In this document: positions 1 to 6,988 of the stretch, piece after piece
Numbering within the stretch: position 1 is the first letter of the stretch
Layout: the number at the start of each line of letters is the position of its first letter
NCBI GenBank assembly: GCA_003535955.1
Contig: DPZM01000219.1
Span: 1-8,716 of the forward strand
Length of the DNA: 8,716 nt
Source of the DNA: Lachnospiraceae bacterium
GTDB taxonomy: Bacteria; Bacillota; Clostridia; Lachnospirales; Lachnospiraceae
Direction of reading: 5' to 3'
Program-made: the position numbers and the translations under genes
Notes under the pieces: generated by a model
What the model was told of the DNA's origin: nothing
Databases searched by the model: none
The model's input: only the letters and a program-made list of their open reading frames with translations

Positions 1-111
1 TTTGCCGGGTGTACGCTTATAGATCCGATCATTACGATAAGATCGGCCTTGAAACCGGGGGATGAGGATAAGCTTAAGCAGCTTACGGAAGAATTGTTAA
101 AAGAAGGCTAA
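1..111 (+). CDS. C-terminal end of an unidentified protein (partial, 5' end outside window)
   Basis: Reading frame 1 is open from the first base for 36 codons and ends in two tandem in-frame TAA stops (109-111 and 112-114). The visible tail starts FAGCTLIDPIITIRSALKPG and ends in a charged helix-like stretch (residues 21-36, rich in K, E and L). I do not recognise the family from this fragment. It ends only 6 nt before the first histidine kinase, and the AAGAAGG that probably serves as that kinase's ribosome binding site (101-107) lies inside its last codons. The two genes are therefore probably translated from one message. It could be part of a signalling or metabolic operon whose start lies to the left. 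Confidence 0.6.
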   Translation, partial: FAGCTLIDPIITIRSALKPGDEDKLKQLTEELLKEG

Positions 112-117
112 TAAGAA

Positions 118-2352
118 ATGTATCAGTTTGTTACGGGTGTTCTGTATTTTACCATAGCGGGAATATTTGCGGTATGCTGGTTTGCCTTGAGAAAGTGGGA
201 GAGCAGACTTCACACATATCTTTTCTTCAGTTGTGTTTCGAATCTTGTTTATGATACAGGCTGTCTGCTTGAACTTAGGGCTACCAATCAGGAAACGTAT
301 GTTGCGGCTCTTAAGATGGGATATCTGGGACGTATCTGGATAGGTTTGGCCCTGTTTCTGTTTCTTGCGGAGCTTAGCGGCACCTTTATACCGGGATATG
401 TGAAAACCATAGCAGCCCTGATCCATGTAATAATATATTCAACTATTCTGGATATCGAACATACCGGCCTTTATTACAACTACATGGAATATGTGATGGA
501 TGGAGATTTTCCAAAGCTTATACACAGCGGCGGGCCCTTCTATTATATACTTACTGCCATGAACCTCTGTTATACGGTTGTGGGTATCTTCCTTATAACA
601 AGGAAGTATATCCGGGAAAAAAATGAGATCGCGAAGAAGAGATATTTAATGATAGTCATTGCCATGTTTTTCGTAGGCGGTACCTATATAATATATTTTT
701 TCAAGCTCATACCCCTTGCCAGAAAGTTCGATGTTATGGTCATTGGATTTGCCGTATGCATTGTATTTATGCTTATTGCGATCATTAAATACAAAATGCT
801 GGACACCAGGGCGGCAGCCAGAAATTATGTTGTGGATGAATTGTCGGAAGCCATAATTGCAGTGAATACCGACGGGAAGATCACATATTATAATAAGCCG
901 GCTGCGAAGCTTTTCCCCGAGCTTGACGATAATACCAATGAGGAAAAGTCGGATTCAAAAGTGTTCGAAGAGATCGGTATGATAATGGAATCAGGAGAGC
1001 CGCTGAAGATAAACGGGAAGATATATACGCCCAAGGCCAACCGTCTTACGGAAGACGGAGAAAATGCGGGAACCCTGTATACACTTACCGATGACAGCGA
1101 GCACTACAGGTATATGGATGAGCTTCGTGAACAAAAGCAGGTGGCCGATGAAGCAAACGAGGCAAAAACACAGTTTCTGGCAAATATGTCTCATGAGATC
1201 CGTACACCTATAAATGCGGTTCTTGGTTTTAACGAAATGATACTGCAGGAGTGCCGGGATAAGGATGAAGCCTTTTCAAATATAGGTTCATATGCTGCCG
1301 ATATAAAAAATGCGGGTAACAATCTTTTGTCTATCATAAACGGTATACTTGATATTTCCAAGATCGAAGCAGGCAAGATGGAGATAGTTGAGGCTCCTTA
1401 TTCCTTAAGCGGACTCCTGAATGATGTCAGTGACATGGTCTTTTTAAAAGCAAAGGAGAAGGGACTTGACTTTAAGGTGGATGTGGATGAGGGTCTGCCG
1501 GACGAACTGTACGGAGATAAGGTAAGGATAAGACAGGTCATCATCAATATACTTGCCAATGCCGTTAAGTACACGGATAAGGGAGAAGTATGGCTGACAG
1601 TCAGAGGTAATGGCGGAGACGACAATAAAGCGGGATCGATGCTTGCTCTTAAGATAGAAGTAAAAGATACCGGGATAGGTATGAAGGAAGAAGATATAGA
1701 CAAGCTGTTCAGAAAATTCCAGAGGCTTGATCTTATCCATAACAGTACGATTGAAGGAACCGGTCTGGGACTTGCGATATCCAGACAGCTTATGACAATG
1801 ATGGGTGGGACCATCAGTGTTGAGAGTGAGTACGGAAAAGGTTCGAAATTTATGATAGAGATTCCCCAGAAGGTCCTTTCAAACGAGCCGGTGGGGGATT
1901 TCAGGATGCGGTTTGAGAAAAATACCGTTGAGTCACAGTCGGGCGGAGAGGGATTCACAGCGCCGGATGCACATATTCTCGTTGTTGACGATACAAGGGT
2001 GAACCTTACCGTAGCCAAGGGACTTCTTAAAAACACACAGATTCAGATAGACACGGCAGGAAGCGGCGACGAATCAACAGAACTCACCCTCAAAAGATCC
2101 TATGATCTTATCCTTATGGATCAAAGGATGCCCGGCATGGACGGAACGGAAGCCCTGAAGATAATAAGAAGGCAGGAGGAGGGGTTAAACCGTGAAACAC
2201 CGGTCATCTGCCTTACAGCCGATGCAATTATCGGAGCCAAGGAAAGATATATATCCGAAGGCTTCACCGACTACCTGGCAAAACCGATAAATAACCGTGA
2301 ACTGCTTAAGATAATGGCAGAATATCTTCCGAAGGAGAAGATAATAAGATAA
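118..2352 (+). CDS. 7TM hybrid sensor histidine kinase with C-terminal receiver domain
   Basis: 744-residue membrane sensor kinase predicted to autophosphorylate on His and pass phosphate to its own receiver Asp. Seven hydrophobic segments lie at about 4-25, 34-52, 70-90, 95-113, 141-161, 175-196 and 204-224, resembling the 7TM N-terminal domain of histidine kinases. A short PAS-like region follows (about 236-330), then a helical linker. HisKA carries the H-box FLANMSHEIRTP with His359. HATPase has the N-box (N477, N481), G1 box DTGIG (D517), F-box (F531, F534) and G2 box GTGLGL (547-552). The receiver (about 618-738) has acidic D624/D625, phospho-acceptor D668 (LMDQRMP), T700 and K722, so it looks functional. 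No Hpt or DNA-binding output is present. The ATG at 118 is preceded by AAGAAGG (101-107). The next gene starts 15 nt after its stop. The ligand cannot be read from the sequence. Confidence 0.95.
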   Translation: MYQFVTGVLYFTIAGIFAVCWFALRKWESRLHTYLFFSCVSNLVYDTGCLLELRATNQETYVAALKMGYLGRIWIGLALFLFLAELSGTFIPGYVKTIAALIHVIIYSTILDIEHTGLYYNYMEYVMDGDFPKLIHSGGPFYYILTAMNLCYTVVGIFLITRKYIREKNEIAKKRYLMIVIAMFFVGGTYIIYFFKLIPLARKFDVMVIGFAVCIVFMLIAIIKYKMLDTRAAARNYVVDELSEAIIAVNTDGKITYYNKPAAKLFPELDDNTNEEKSDSKVFEEIGMIMESGEPLKINGKIYTPKANRLTEDGENAGTLYTLTDDSEHYRYMDELREQKQVADEANEAKTQFLANMSHEIRTPINAVLGFNEMILQECRDKDEAFSNIGSYAADIKNAGNNLLSIINGILDISKIEAGKMEIVEAPYSLSGLLNDVSDMVFLKAKEKGLDFKVDVDEGLPDELYGDKVRIRQVIINILANAVKYTDKGEVWLTVRGNGGDDNKAGSMLALKIEVKDTGIGMKEEDIDKLFRKFQRLDLIHNSTIEGTGLGLAISRQLMTMMGGTISVESEYGKGSKFMIEIPQKVLSNEPVGDFRMRFEKNTVESQSGGEGFTAPDAHILVVDDTRVNLTVAKGLLKNTQIQIDTAGSGDESTELTLKRSYDLILMDQRMPGMDGTEALKIIRRQEEGLNRETPVICLTADAIIGAKERYISEGFTDYLAKPINNRELLKIMAEYLPKEKIIR

Positions 2353-2367
2353 GGAGCAAAACTCTAT

Positions 2368-3069
2368 ATGAGACTGATTCTTATAAGGCATGGAGAGCCT
2401 GATTATAAAAAGGATTGTCTGACGGAAAGAGGAATAGAACAGGCTGAGGGAGCGGCTAAGCGTTTATTAAAGGAAGGAATATCCGCAATATATTCTTCGC
2501 CGATGGGCAGGGCTAAGGAGACAGCCGCATTTACGGCAAAGGCGCTGGATATGAAGGTCAGTGTTCTCAATTTTATGCATGAGATAGATTGGGGAGACAC
2601 AGAGGATGATCACGAAGATAAGCTTGAATATGACGGGCATCCTTGGACACTCGGCTTTAAACTCCTGACGGAGAATACGGAATATGTCGGAAGCACTGAC
2701 TGGTATAAGCATCATTATTTCAGAGATAATAAATGCCTTTCATACTACAGGATGGTTTCGCAACGAGTTGATGAATTTCTTTCTTCATTTGGGCTGATCA
2801 GAGAAGAAGGGCTGTATTATTGTGAAAAAAACTGCGATGATACGGTTGCGCTTTTTGCACACGGGGGATCGGGAGCTGTTTTGATATCGCATATTTTAGA
2901 TCTTCCTTTTCCCTTTGTTCTTACGACTATGCCCTTTGGACTTTGTTCCGTATCGGTCATTGAATTCATACAGAGAAAGGGAGAGTTGACCATCCCCATC
3001 TTATCTCTCTTTAACGATATGGCACATGTTAAGGGAGCAAAGAGGGAACCCCTGGAATTTGAAAAATAG
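2368..3069 (+). CDS. Histidine phosphatase (phosphoglycerate mutase-like) family protein
   Basis: 233-residue soluble protein of the histidine phosphatase superfamily, whose members form a phosphohistidine intermediate. The N-terminal signature LILIRHGEPDY supplies catalytic His8 with R7. The YSSPMGRAKETA motif (42-53) supplies the second phosphate-binding Arg (R48). HEIDWGD (71-77) gives a candidate acid (E72), and LFAHGGSG (162-169) the second histidine, H165. All core residues are present. The stretch between about 78 and 130 is long, acidic and aromatic, probably a substrate-cap insertion. The substrate cannot be predicted: cofactor-dependent mutase, nucleotide or sugar phosphatase, and alpha-ribazole-phosphatase-like activity all use this fold. 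It is 15 nt downstream of the first kinase, and its AAGGAG site (2351-2356) overlaps that kinase's stop codon, so the two are probably cotranscribed. Confidence 0.9.
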   Translation: MRLILIRHGEPDYKKDCLTERGIEQAEGAAKRLLKEGISAIYSSPMGRAKETAAFTAKALDMKVSVLNFMHEIDWGDTEDDHEDKLEYDGHPWTLGFKLLTENTEYVGSTDWYKHHYFRDNKCLSYYRMVSQRVDEFLSSFGLIREEGLYYCEKNCDDTVALFAHGGSGAVLISHILDLPFPFVLTTMPFGLCSVSVIEFIQRKGELTIPILSLFNDMAHVKGAKREPLEFEK

Positions 3070-3080
3070 AAAGCTTTTTA

Positions 3081-3108
3081 TTGCTATGATTGTGTGCCGG
3101 AATACAGT
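3081..3108 (+). promoter_or_regulatory. Weak sigma-A-like promoter candidate ahead of apt
   Basis: The 74-nt gap between the phosphatase gene and apt is the largest gap in this gene group. It holds TTGCTA (3081-3086), a 16-nt spacer and TACAGT (3103-3108), each matching 4 of 6 consensus bases. No terminator is visible in the gap. If real, it would let apt and the second kinase be expressed separately from the upstream pair. The match is weak and may be chance. Confidence 0.2.
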
Positions 3109-3143
3109 TTTGAAATCTAAGAAAATATACGGAGGTTTTATTA

Positions 3144-3668
3144 ATGAAAGAACTTAGGGATTATGTGAGGAATATACCGGATTTCCCGGAGCCGGGAATC
3201 ATATTCAGGGATATAACCACAATCCTTGCGGATGCGGACGGATTTAAGCTTGCGATAGATGAACTTAAGAAGCTGCTTGAAGGTGTGGAATTCGATGTAA
3301 TAGTGGGAGCAGAATCAAGAGGATTCATTTTCGGTGCACCATTGGCATATGAGCTTCATAAGCCCTTTGTGCTTGTAAGAAAAAAAGGAAAGCTTCCCTG
3401 CGAGACAATATCACAGGATTATGATCTTGAATACGGAAGTGCTACGATCGAAATGCACAAGGATGCGATAAAAAAGGGTCAGAAGGTGGTTATTGTAGAT
3501 GACCTTATTGCCACGGGGGGCACACTTGCAGCCTCGGTTAAGCTTGTTGAGCAGTTGGGCGGAGAAGTAAAAAAGATCATATGTATTATGGAACTTGCCG
3601 GCCTTAAAGGACGGGAAAAGCTTAAAGGTTATGATGTGGGAGCTGTTATCACGTATGAAGGGAAATAA
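3144..3668 (+). CDS. apt: Adenine phosphoribosyltransferase
   Basis: 174-residue cytosolic purine-salvage enzyme converting adenine and PRPP to AMP and pyrophosphate. The length is normal for the family. Signatures are the N-terminal IPDFPEPGIIFRDIT (11-25), the AESRGFIFGAPLA core (56-68), the basic RKKGKLPCET segment (79-88) and the PRPP-binding loop VVIVDDLIATGGT (115-127) with the adjacent acidic pair D119/D120. A strong GGAGG (3131-3135) lies 8 nt before the ATG. The second histidine kinase begins 6 nt after the stop, so they are almost certainly on the same message. In many Firmicutes apt sits between recJ and the (p)ppGpp synthetase gene. Here it is flanked by a phosphatase and a sensor kinase, so the neighbourhood differs from that pattern. 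Confidence 0.97.
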   Translation: MKELRDYVRNIPDFPEPGIIFRDITTILADADGFKLAIDELKKLLEGVEFDVIVGAESRGFIFGAPLAYELHKPFVLVRKKGKLPCETISQDYDLEYGSATIEMHKDAIKKGQKVVIVDDLIATGGTLAASVKLVEQLGGEVKKIICIMELAGLKGREKLKGYDVGAVITYEGK

Positions 3669-3674
3669 CCTTAA

Positions 3675-5924
3675 ATGATCAGATATGAAATATCGGCACT
3701 GGTATCCCTTGCTCTTTTCTTTATGGGAACAGTGGCGCTGCTGCTTGGTCTCAGTACTTATTTTGATAATCCTTCATCCAGATCGGGAAGAAGGATGCTT
3801 CTTGCGTGTATAAGTATATTCATTTGGGATTTTGGTTACGGATGGATGGGTCTGTGCTATAACAGTGATTTTGCCTATATTCCCAGGGCAATAGCTCTTA
3901 TATCCGTTATAATGTATATGTGTGCGGTTCTGAGCTATATAACGATTCTGTCCGGTTTTCCGCAGCGAGTAACAACGACCATTAATACCATCAGTTCGAT
4001 AATCTATGCGGTTGCATGGTGGTTTATCATACAGAAGGATGCCGTAACCTTTCATGTAACACCTTGGGGATATTGGTATTCCAGTAAAAGCATTCCCGCA
4101 AGATATGTTCAGTTTTTGGCTATACTGATCGCCCTGTGCCATTTTTACATAGTTATGCTTTGGTGGGGCAGGAATGCGGAATATAAGAGGGAGAAATACC
4201 TTATCAAAAGGTTTAAATGGTTCGGTCCTATCCTGATAGTGGGGCTGTTGCTTGATACTATAATTCCTACCTTTGCGGGAACTCCGGCAATACCCGGAAG
4301 CGCAGTATTTGCATTTGCTTCGTCAATGCTTCTCTTTTTTATTTCCAAGGTATATATGACCTTCGGCATTTCCACAGCCAATGTATCGGGCTATGTATTC
4401 AGGGAAGTTAATGTACCGGTCATCATTTTGGATCCCAAGGGATATATTGAATTATATAATGAAATAGCAGGGTCAACCTTTGCAAGATTCGGTAGCCTAA
4501 AGGGCAAGAAGCTTGAAGATATAATTGAGCCTGTGACCAGATTAAGCTATGTTTCCGAAGAGTACAGGTCCTGGCTTATGTCCATTAAGGGACGAGAGGC
4601 TTATTGCCGCCTTGTGAGGTCGGTCATATATGATGAATTTAATGAGATAAGCTGTGAGATAATCTTCCTGCCGGATATGACTGATGCCATACTGTCCATG
4701 CAGATGGCTGATGAGGGCAGCAGGCTTGCGGAGGAAGCCAATAAGGCAAAGAGTAATTTCCTTGCCAACATGTCTCATGAGATAAGGACTCCGATGAATG
4801 CGATAATAGGTATGAGTGATATTATGCTGGCCGATAAATCGCTTAAGGAAGAAACCAGAAACCAGCTGAAGGTGATAAAGACCGCCGGTGACGGCCTGCT
4901 TGAGCTTATAAATGACATACTGGATATATCCAAGATAGAGTCAGGCAAGTACGAGATCATAAAGGAGGAATATGATTTTGCCAAGCTTATCTATGATGTC
5001 AGTACGATAATAAGGACACGCCTTGACGGAACGGGAGTTGAACTTAAGCTCTACGTTTACTCGGATATGCCCGTAAGGGTAATAGGAGATGAACTGAGAG
5101 TCAGGCAGATACTTATGAATATCCTGGGGAACGCGATCAAGTTCACAAAGGAAGGCAGCATAGAGATGAAATGCGAGTGCCGAAGGCTGACAGATGATTA
5201 TGTGATCTATATTGATGTTACGGATACCGGTATCGGAATAAAAGAAGAGAACTTAAAGACTATATTCGGTGTATTTAACCAGGTTGATACAAGAAAGAAC
5301 AGGAATATTGAAGGTACCGGACTGGGTCTTGCAATAAGCAGGGATCTGGCTCTTATGATGAACGGAGATATTACAGCCGATAGTGTATATGGCGAGGGAT
5401 CGACATTTCATATAAGCTTTCATCAGGAGATTTCGGATGACCAGCAGCTGGGACCTAAAAAGGCAATGGATCTTGAGAATTTTATATATGAACCTGCCGG
5501 AGAAAAAGCTGCGGAAAAAGACAGGATCTCGGAGGAGGATAAGACCGGCAGGTACGAAGGAAAGAGCGTGCTAATTGTTGATGACAACATGGTAAACCTT
5601 AAGGTTTCGAAGGCTCTCATGGAACATTATGGTATGAATGTGGATATTGCCGAGAGCGGGAAGAAGGCAATAGAGATGGTTAAGAACGGTAATTATGACC
5701 TTATCTTCATGGATCATATGATGCCTGATCTTGACGGAGTTGATACGACCAGGCTTATACGCAGCCTTGATGATGAGAGGGCAAAGAACACTCCTATAGT
5801 AGCCCTGACTGCGGATGTAGTTGCGGGAACAAAAGAGATGCTGCTTGAAGAAGGCATGCAGGATTTCCTTGGAAAACCCATAAGGGATACGGAACTTAAG
5901 ACAGTACTGAGGAAATGGTTATAA
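3675..5924 (+). CDS. Second 7TM hybrid sensor histidine kinase with C-terminal receiver domain
   Basis: 749-residue membrane hybrid kinase of the same architecture as the one at 118-2352. Hydrophobic segments lie near residues 8-30, 40-60, 70-93, 101-119, 143-165, 183-200 and 208-229, with an aromatic loop VTPWGYWYS (128-136) between the fourth and fifth. A PAS-like domain follows (about 237-335), then a helical linker. HisKA has FLANMSHEIRTP with His368. HATPase has the N-box (N482, N486), D517 in DTGIG, F531/F534 and GTGLGL (547-552). A linker rich in K, E and D (about 585-628) joins the receiver (about 630-745) with D636/D637, phospho-acceptor D680 (FMDHMMP), T712 and K734. No Hpt or DNA-binding domain is fused. 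It starts 6 nt after apt; the purine-rich GAAGGGAA (3657-3664) at the end of apt is the likely ribosome binding site. Its stop codon overlaps the U-tract of the convergent tRNA terminator. Confidence 0.95.
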   Translation: MIRYEISALVSLALFFMGTVALLLGLSTYFDNPSSRSGRRMLLACISIFIWDFGYGWMGLCYNSDFAYIPRAIALISVIMYMCAVLSYITILSGFPQRVTTTINTISSIIYAVAWWFIIQKDAVTFHVTPWGYWYSSKSIPARYVQFLAILIALCHFYIVMLWWGRNAEYKREKYLIKRFKWFGPILIVGLLLDTIIPTFAGTPAIPGSAVFAFASSMLLFFISKVYMTFGISTANVSGYVFREVNVPVIILDPKGYIELYNEIAGSTFARFGSLKGKKLEDIIEPVTRLSYVSEEYRSWLMSIKGREAYCRLVRSVIYDEFNEISCEIIFLPDMTDAILSMQMADEGSRLAEEANKAKSNFLANMSHEIRTPMNAIIGMSDIMLADKSLKEETRNQLKVIKTAGDGLLELINDILDISKIESGKYEIIKEEYDFAKLIYDVSTIIRTRLDGTGVELKLYVYSDMPVRVIGDELRVRQILMNILGNAIKFTKEGSIEMKCECRRLTDDYVIYIDVTDTGIGIKEENLKTIFGVFNQVDTRKNRNIEGTGLGLAISRDLALMMNGDITADSVYGEGSTFHISFHQEISDDQQLGPKKAMDLENFIYEPAGEKAAEKDRISEEDKTGRYEGKSVLIVDDNMVNLKVSKALMEHYGMNVDIAESGKKAIEMVKNGNYDLIFMDHMMPDLDGVDTTRLIRSLDDERAKNTPIVALTADVVAGTKEMLLEEGMQDFLGKPIRDTELKTVLRKWL

Positions 5925-5964
5925 AAAAACACCGACCTTAAGTCTTAAACAAAAGATCAGTGCT
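5923..5964 (-). terminator. Intrinsic terminator of the tRNA-Lys gene
   Basis: Read on the minus strand, AGCACTGATC (5964-5955) pairs with GGTCGGTGTT (5937-5928) through a 17-nt loop, using three G-U wobbles. A run of seven T follows (minus strand, 5929-5923); its first two bases are also counted in the far arm. The structure begins 4 nt past the tRNA 3' end. It works only for minus-strand transcription: on the + strand the wobbles become A-C mismatches and no T-run follows. The T-run overlaps the TAA stop (5922-5924) of the convergent kinase gene. Confidence 0.7.
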
Positions 5965-5968
5965 TCAG

Positions 5969-6041
5969 TGCGCGATCAGGGGCTCGAACCCTGGACACCC
6001 TGATTAAGAGTCAGGTGCTCTACCAACTGAGCTAATCGCGC
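5969..6041 (-). tRNA. tRNA-Lys (anticodon CUU)
   Basis: The minus strand folds into a complete cloverleaf of 73 nt. The 7-bp acceptor stem is GCGCGAT/ATCGCGC, the D arm GCTC-AGTTGGTA-GAGC, and the anticodon stem CCTGA/TCAGG with loop CTCTTAA. A 5-nt variable loop GTGTC follows, then T stem CAGGG/CCCTG with loop TTCGAGC. The discriminator base is A. The anticodon CTT lies at + strand 6006-6008 and decodes AAG lysine codons, which are frequent in this window. No CCA is encoded (the minus strand continues CTG), so CCA must be added enzymatically. It is a single gene with its own promoter and terminator, convergent with the second histidine kinase. Confidence 0.97.
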
Positions 6042-6062
6042 ATGTCCTGCGACACAATAAGC

Positions 6063-6109
6063 ATTATATTACAGGGCTGTAATATTTGCAATACTTTTTT
6101 TAAAAATTT
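6063..6109 (-). promoter_or_regulatory. Strong sigma-A promoter with UP-like element for tRNA-Lys
   Basis: On the minus strand the -35 box TTGCAA (6091-6086), a 17-nt spacer and a perfect -10 box TATAAT (6068-6063) precede the tRNA. A start near 6056 would give a leader of about 15 nt. Immediately upstream of the -35 is an A/T-only-like stretch (6109-6092 on the minus strand, including a run of seven A), which resembles an UP element contacting the RNA polymerase alpha subunit, as expected for a stable-RNA promoter. Confidence 0.8.
6066..6085. promoter_or_regulatory. Perfect inverted repeat (possible operator) within the tRNA-Lys promoter
   Basis: ATATTACAG (6066-6074) and CTGTAATAT (6077-6085) are perfect reverse complements separated by GG. 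The dyad fills the whole spacer between the -35 and -10 boxes of the tRNA promoter and overlaps half of the -10. Since it lies upstream of the transcription start it is not part of the tRNA transcript. This placement is typical of repressor operators. I cannot assign it to a known regulator: it resembles TACA-N-TGTA type sites, but the central gap of four does not match the usual two of CopY/BlaI-type boxes. As RNA on the + strand it could form a hairpin with a T-run only about 10 nt later, a poor terminator. Confidence 0.5.
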
Positions 6110-6137
6110 GGTAACTATTCAGAACAGCACATATATT
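6108..6137 (+). promoter_or_regulatory. Candidate promoter for tatD-rsmA, divergent from tRNA-Lys
   Basis: TTGGTA (6108-6113), an 18-nt spacer and TATATT (6132-6137) form a plausible sigma-A promoter, matching 4 of 6 and 5 of 6 consensus bases. Transcription would start near 6144 and give a leader of roughly 65-70 nt before tatD. It is nearly back to back with the tRNA-Lys promoter. Confidence 0.4.
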
Positions 6138-6149
6138 TTTAAATATGAA

Positions 6150-6199
6150 CTTTCAAGCTGCGACGCGAAGTCAGTCCTTTAGGGCTTGTAAGGGACAGA
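6150..6199 (+). promoter_or_regulatory. tatD leader with two mutually exclusive hairpins
   Basis: Hairpin A pairs CTTTCAAGC (6150-6158) with GCTTGTAAG (6184-6192), broken by one T-T mismatch. Hairpin B pairs TCAGTCCTTT (6171-6180) with AAGGGACAGA (6190-6199), with one A-A mismatch and one G-U pair. Both need bases 6190-6192, so they cannot coexist. Hairpin B reaches into the tatD ribosome binding site AGAGGA (6197-6202), while hairpin A leaves it free. No known riboswitch consensus is recognised. The stems are short, so regulatory function is an inference. Confidence 0.3.
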
Positions 6200-6211
6200 G
6201 GATAATAAAAG

Positions 6212-6988
6212 ATGATTTTTGAGACGCATGCGCATTATGATGATGATGCCTACAAGAGTGACAGAGACAGAATAATAAAGCTCCTTAAAGAGGAAGGAAT
6301 AGCCCCGATAGTAAATGTAGGGGCTTCTCTTACGAGCACTGAAGATACGGTAAAGCTGGCACATGAATATGATCATGTTTTTGCTGCCGTGGGAGTACAT
6401 CCGAGTGATTGCGAAGACCTGACAGAAGATAATATCAGGTGGTTAAAGGGATTATGCTCAGATCCCAAGGTTGTCGCCATCGGAGAGATAGGACTTGACT
6501 ACCATTACGATGAACCGGATAAGGAAGTTCAGAAAAAATGGTTTGAAAGACAGCTTCGTCTGGCAAAGGAGGTTTCCCTTCCCATAATAGTTCACAGCAG
6601 GGATGCTGCCGCGGATACCCTTGAGATCTTAAGCAGGGAAGAATTTAAGGGAATACGGGGTATAATCCATTGTTTTTCCTACTCCCAAGAACTTGCCCGG
6701 GAATATGTAAAGATGGGATATCACATAGGTATCGGGGGAGTTGTGACCTTTAAGAACGGAAGAAAGCTTCAGGAGATAGCAGGATCGATCCCGCTTGAAA
6801 GCATAGTCGTTGAGACCGACTGTCCTTATCTGGCCCCTGAGCCATACAGGGGCAGACGGAATTCGTCGGCATATCTTACATATATAATCGAGAGGATAGC
6901 TTCTCTGAGAAATGCAGAGTATGAAGAGATTGAAAGGGCTACATATGAAAATGCAGCGGCCCTCTTTGGGGTAAGAGCGGATGGATAG
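6212..6988 (+). CDS. tatD: TatD-family metal-dependent hydrolase / DNase
   Basis: 258-residue cytosolic TIM-barrel amidohydrolase-type enzyme. Family members act as metal-dependent 3'-5' exonucleases or DNases. Metal and active-site motifs are all present: THAHYDD (5-11) with H6 and H8, AVGVHPSDC (59-67), GEIGLDYHYD (91-100) with E92, PIIVHSRDA (124-132) with H128, GIIHCFSYS (150-158) with H153, and VETDCPYLAPEPYRGRRN (200-217) with D203. The length is normal. E4 stands where many relatives have Asp (DTHxH), a conservative change. The ATG is preceded by AGAGGA (6197-6202). It overlaps rsmA by 8 nt, so translational coupling is likely. In Bacillus subtilis the tatD homologue yabD and ksgA/rsmA are neighbours, with the RNase M5 gene between them. 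That gene is absent here. Confidence 0.95.
   Translation: MIFETHAHYDDDAYKSDRDRIIKLLKEEGIAPIVNVGASLTSTEDTVKLAHEYDHVFAAVGVHPSDCEDLTEDNIRWLKGLCSDPKVVAIGEIGLDYHYDEPDKEVQKKWFERQLRLAKEVSLPIIVHSRDAAADTLEILSREEFKGIRGIIHCFSYSQELAREYVKMGYHIGIGGVVTFKNGRKLQEIAGSIPLESIVVETDCPYLAPEPYRGRRNSSAYLTYIIERIASLRNAEYEEIERATYENAAALFGVRADG

Noticed and set aside
1398..2036. 212-codon open frame antisense to the first histidine kinase
   Set aside because: It is a shadow of the kinase codon pattern. The sense frame has complete HATPase and receiver motifs, while the antisense product has low-complexity Ser/Leu/Pro content, no recognisable domain and no ribosome binding site.
5969..6041. tRNA 3' end as an integration (att) site
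   Set aside because: No integrase, no duplicated tRNA 3' fragment and no foreign-looking genes are visible in the window.
6066..6101. Forward terminator for the second kinase formed by the dyad plus the T-run at 6095-6101
   Set aside because: The stem is AT-rich with a four-base loop and the T-run begins about 10 nt after the stem, so it is not a canonical terminator. The promoter-spacer position fits an operator better.
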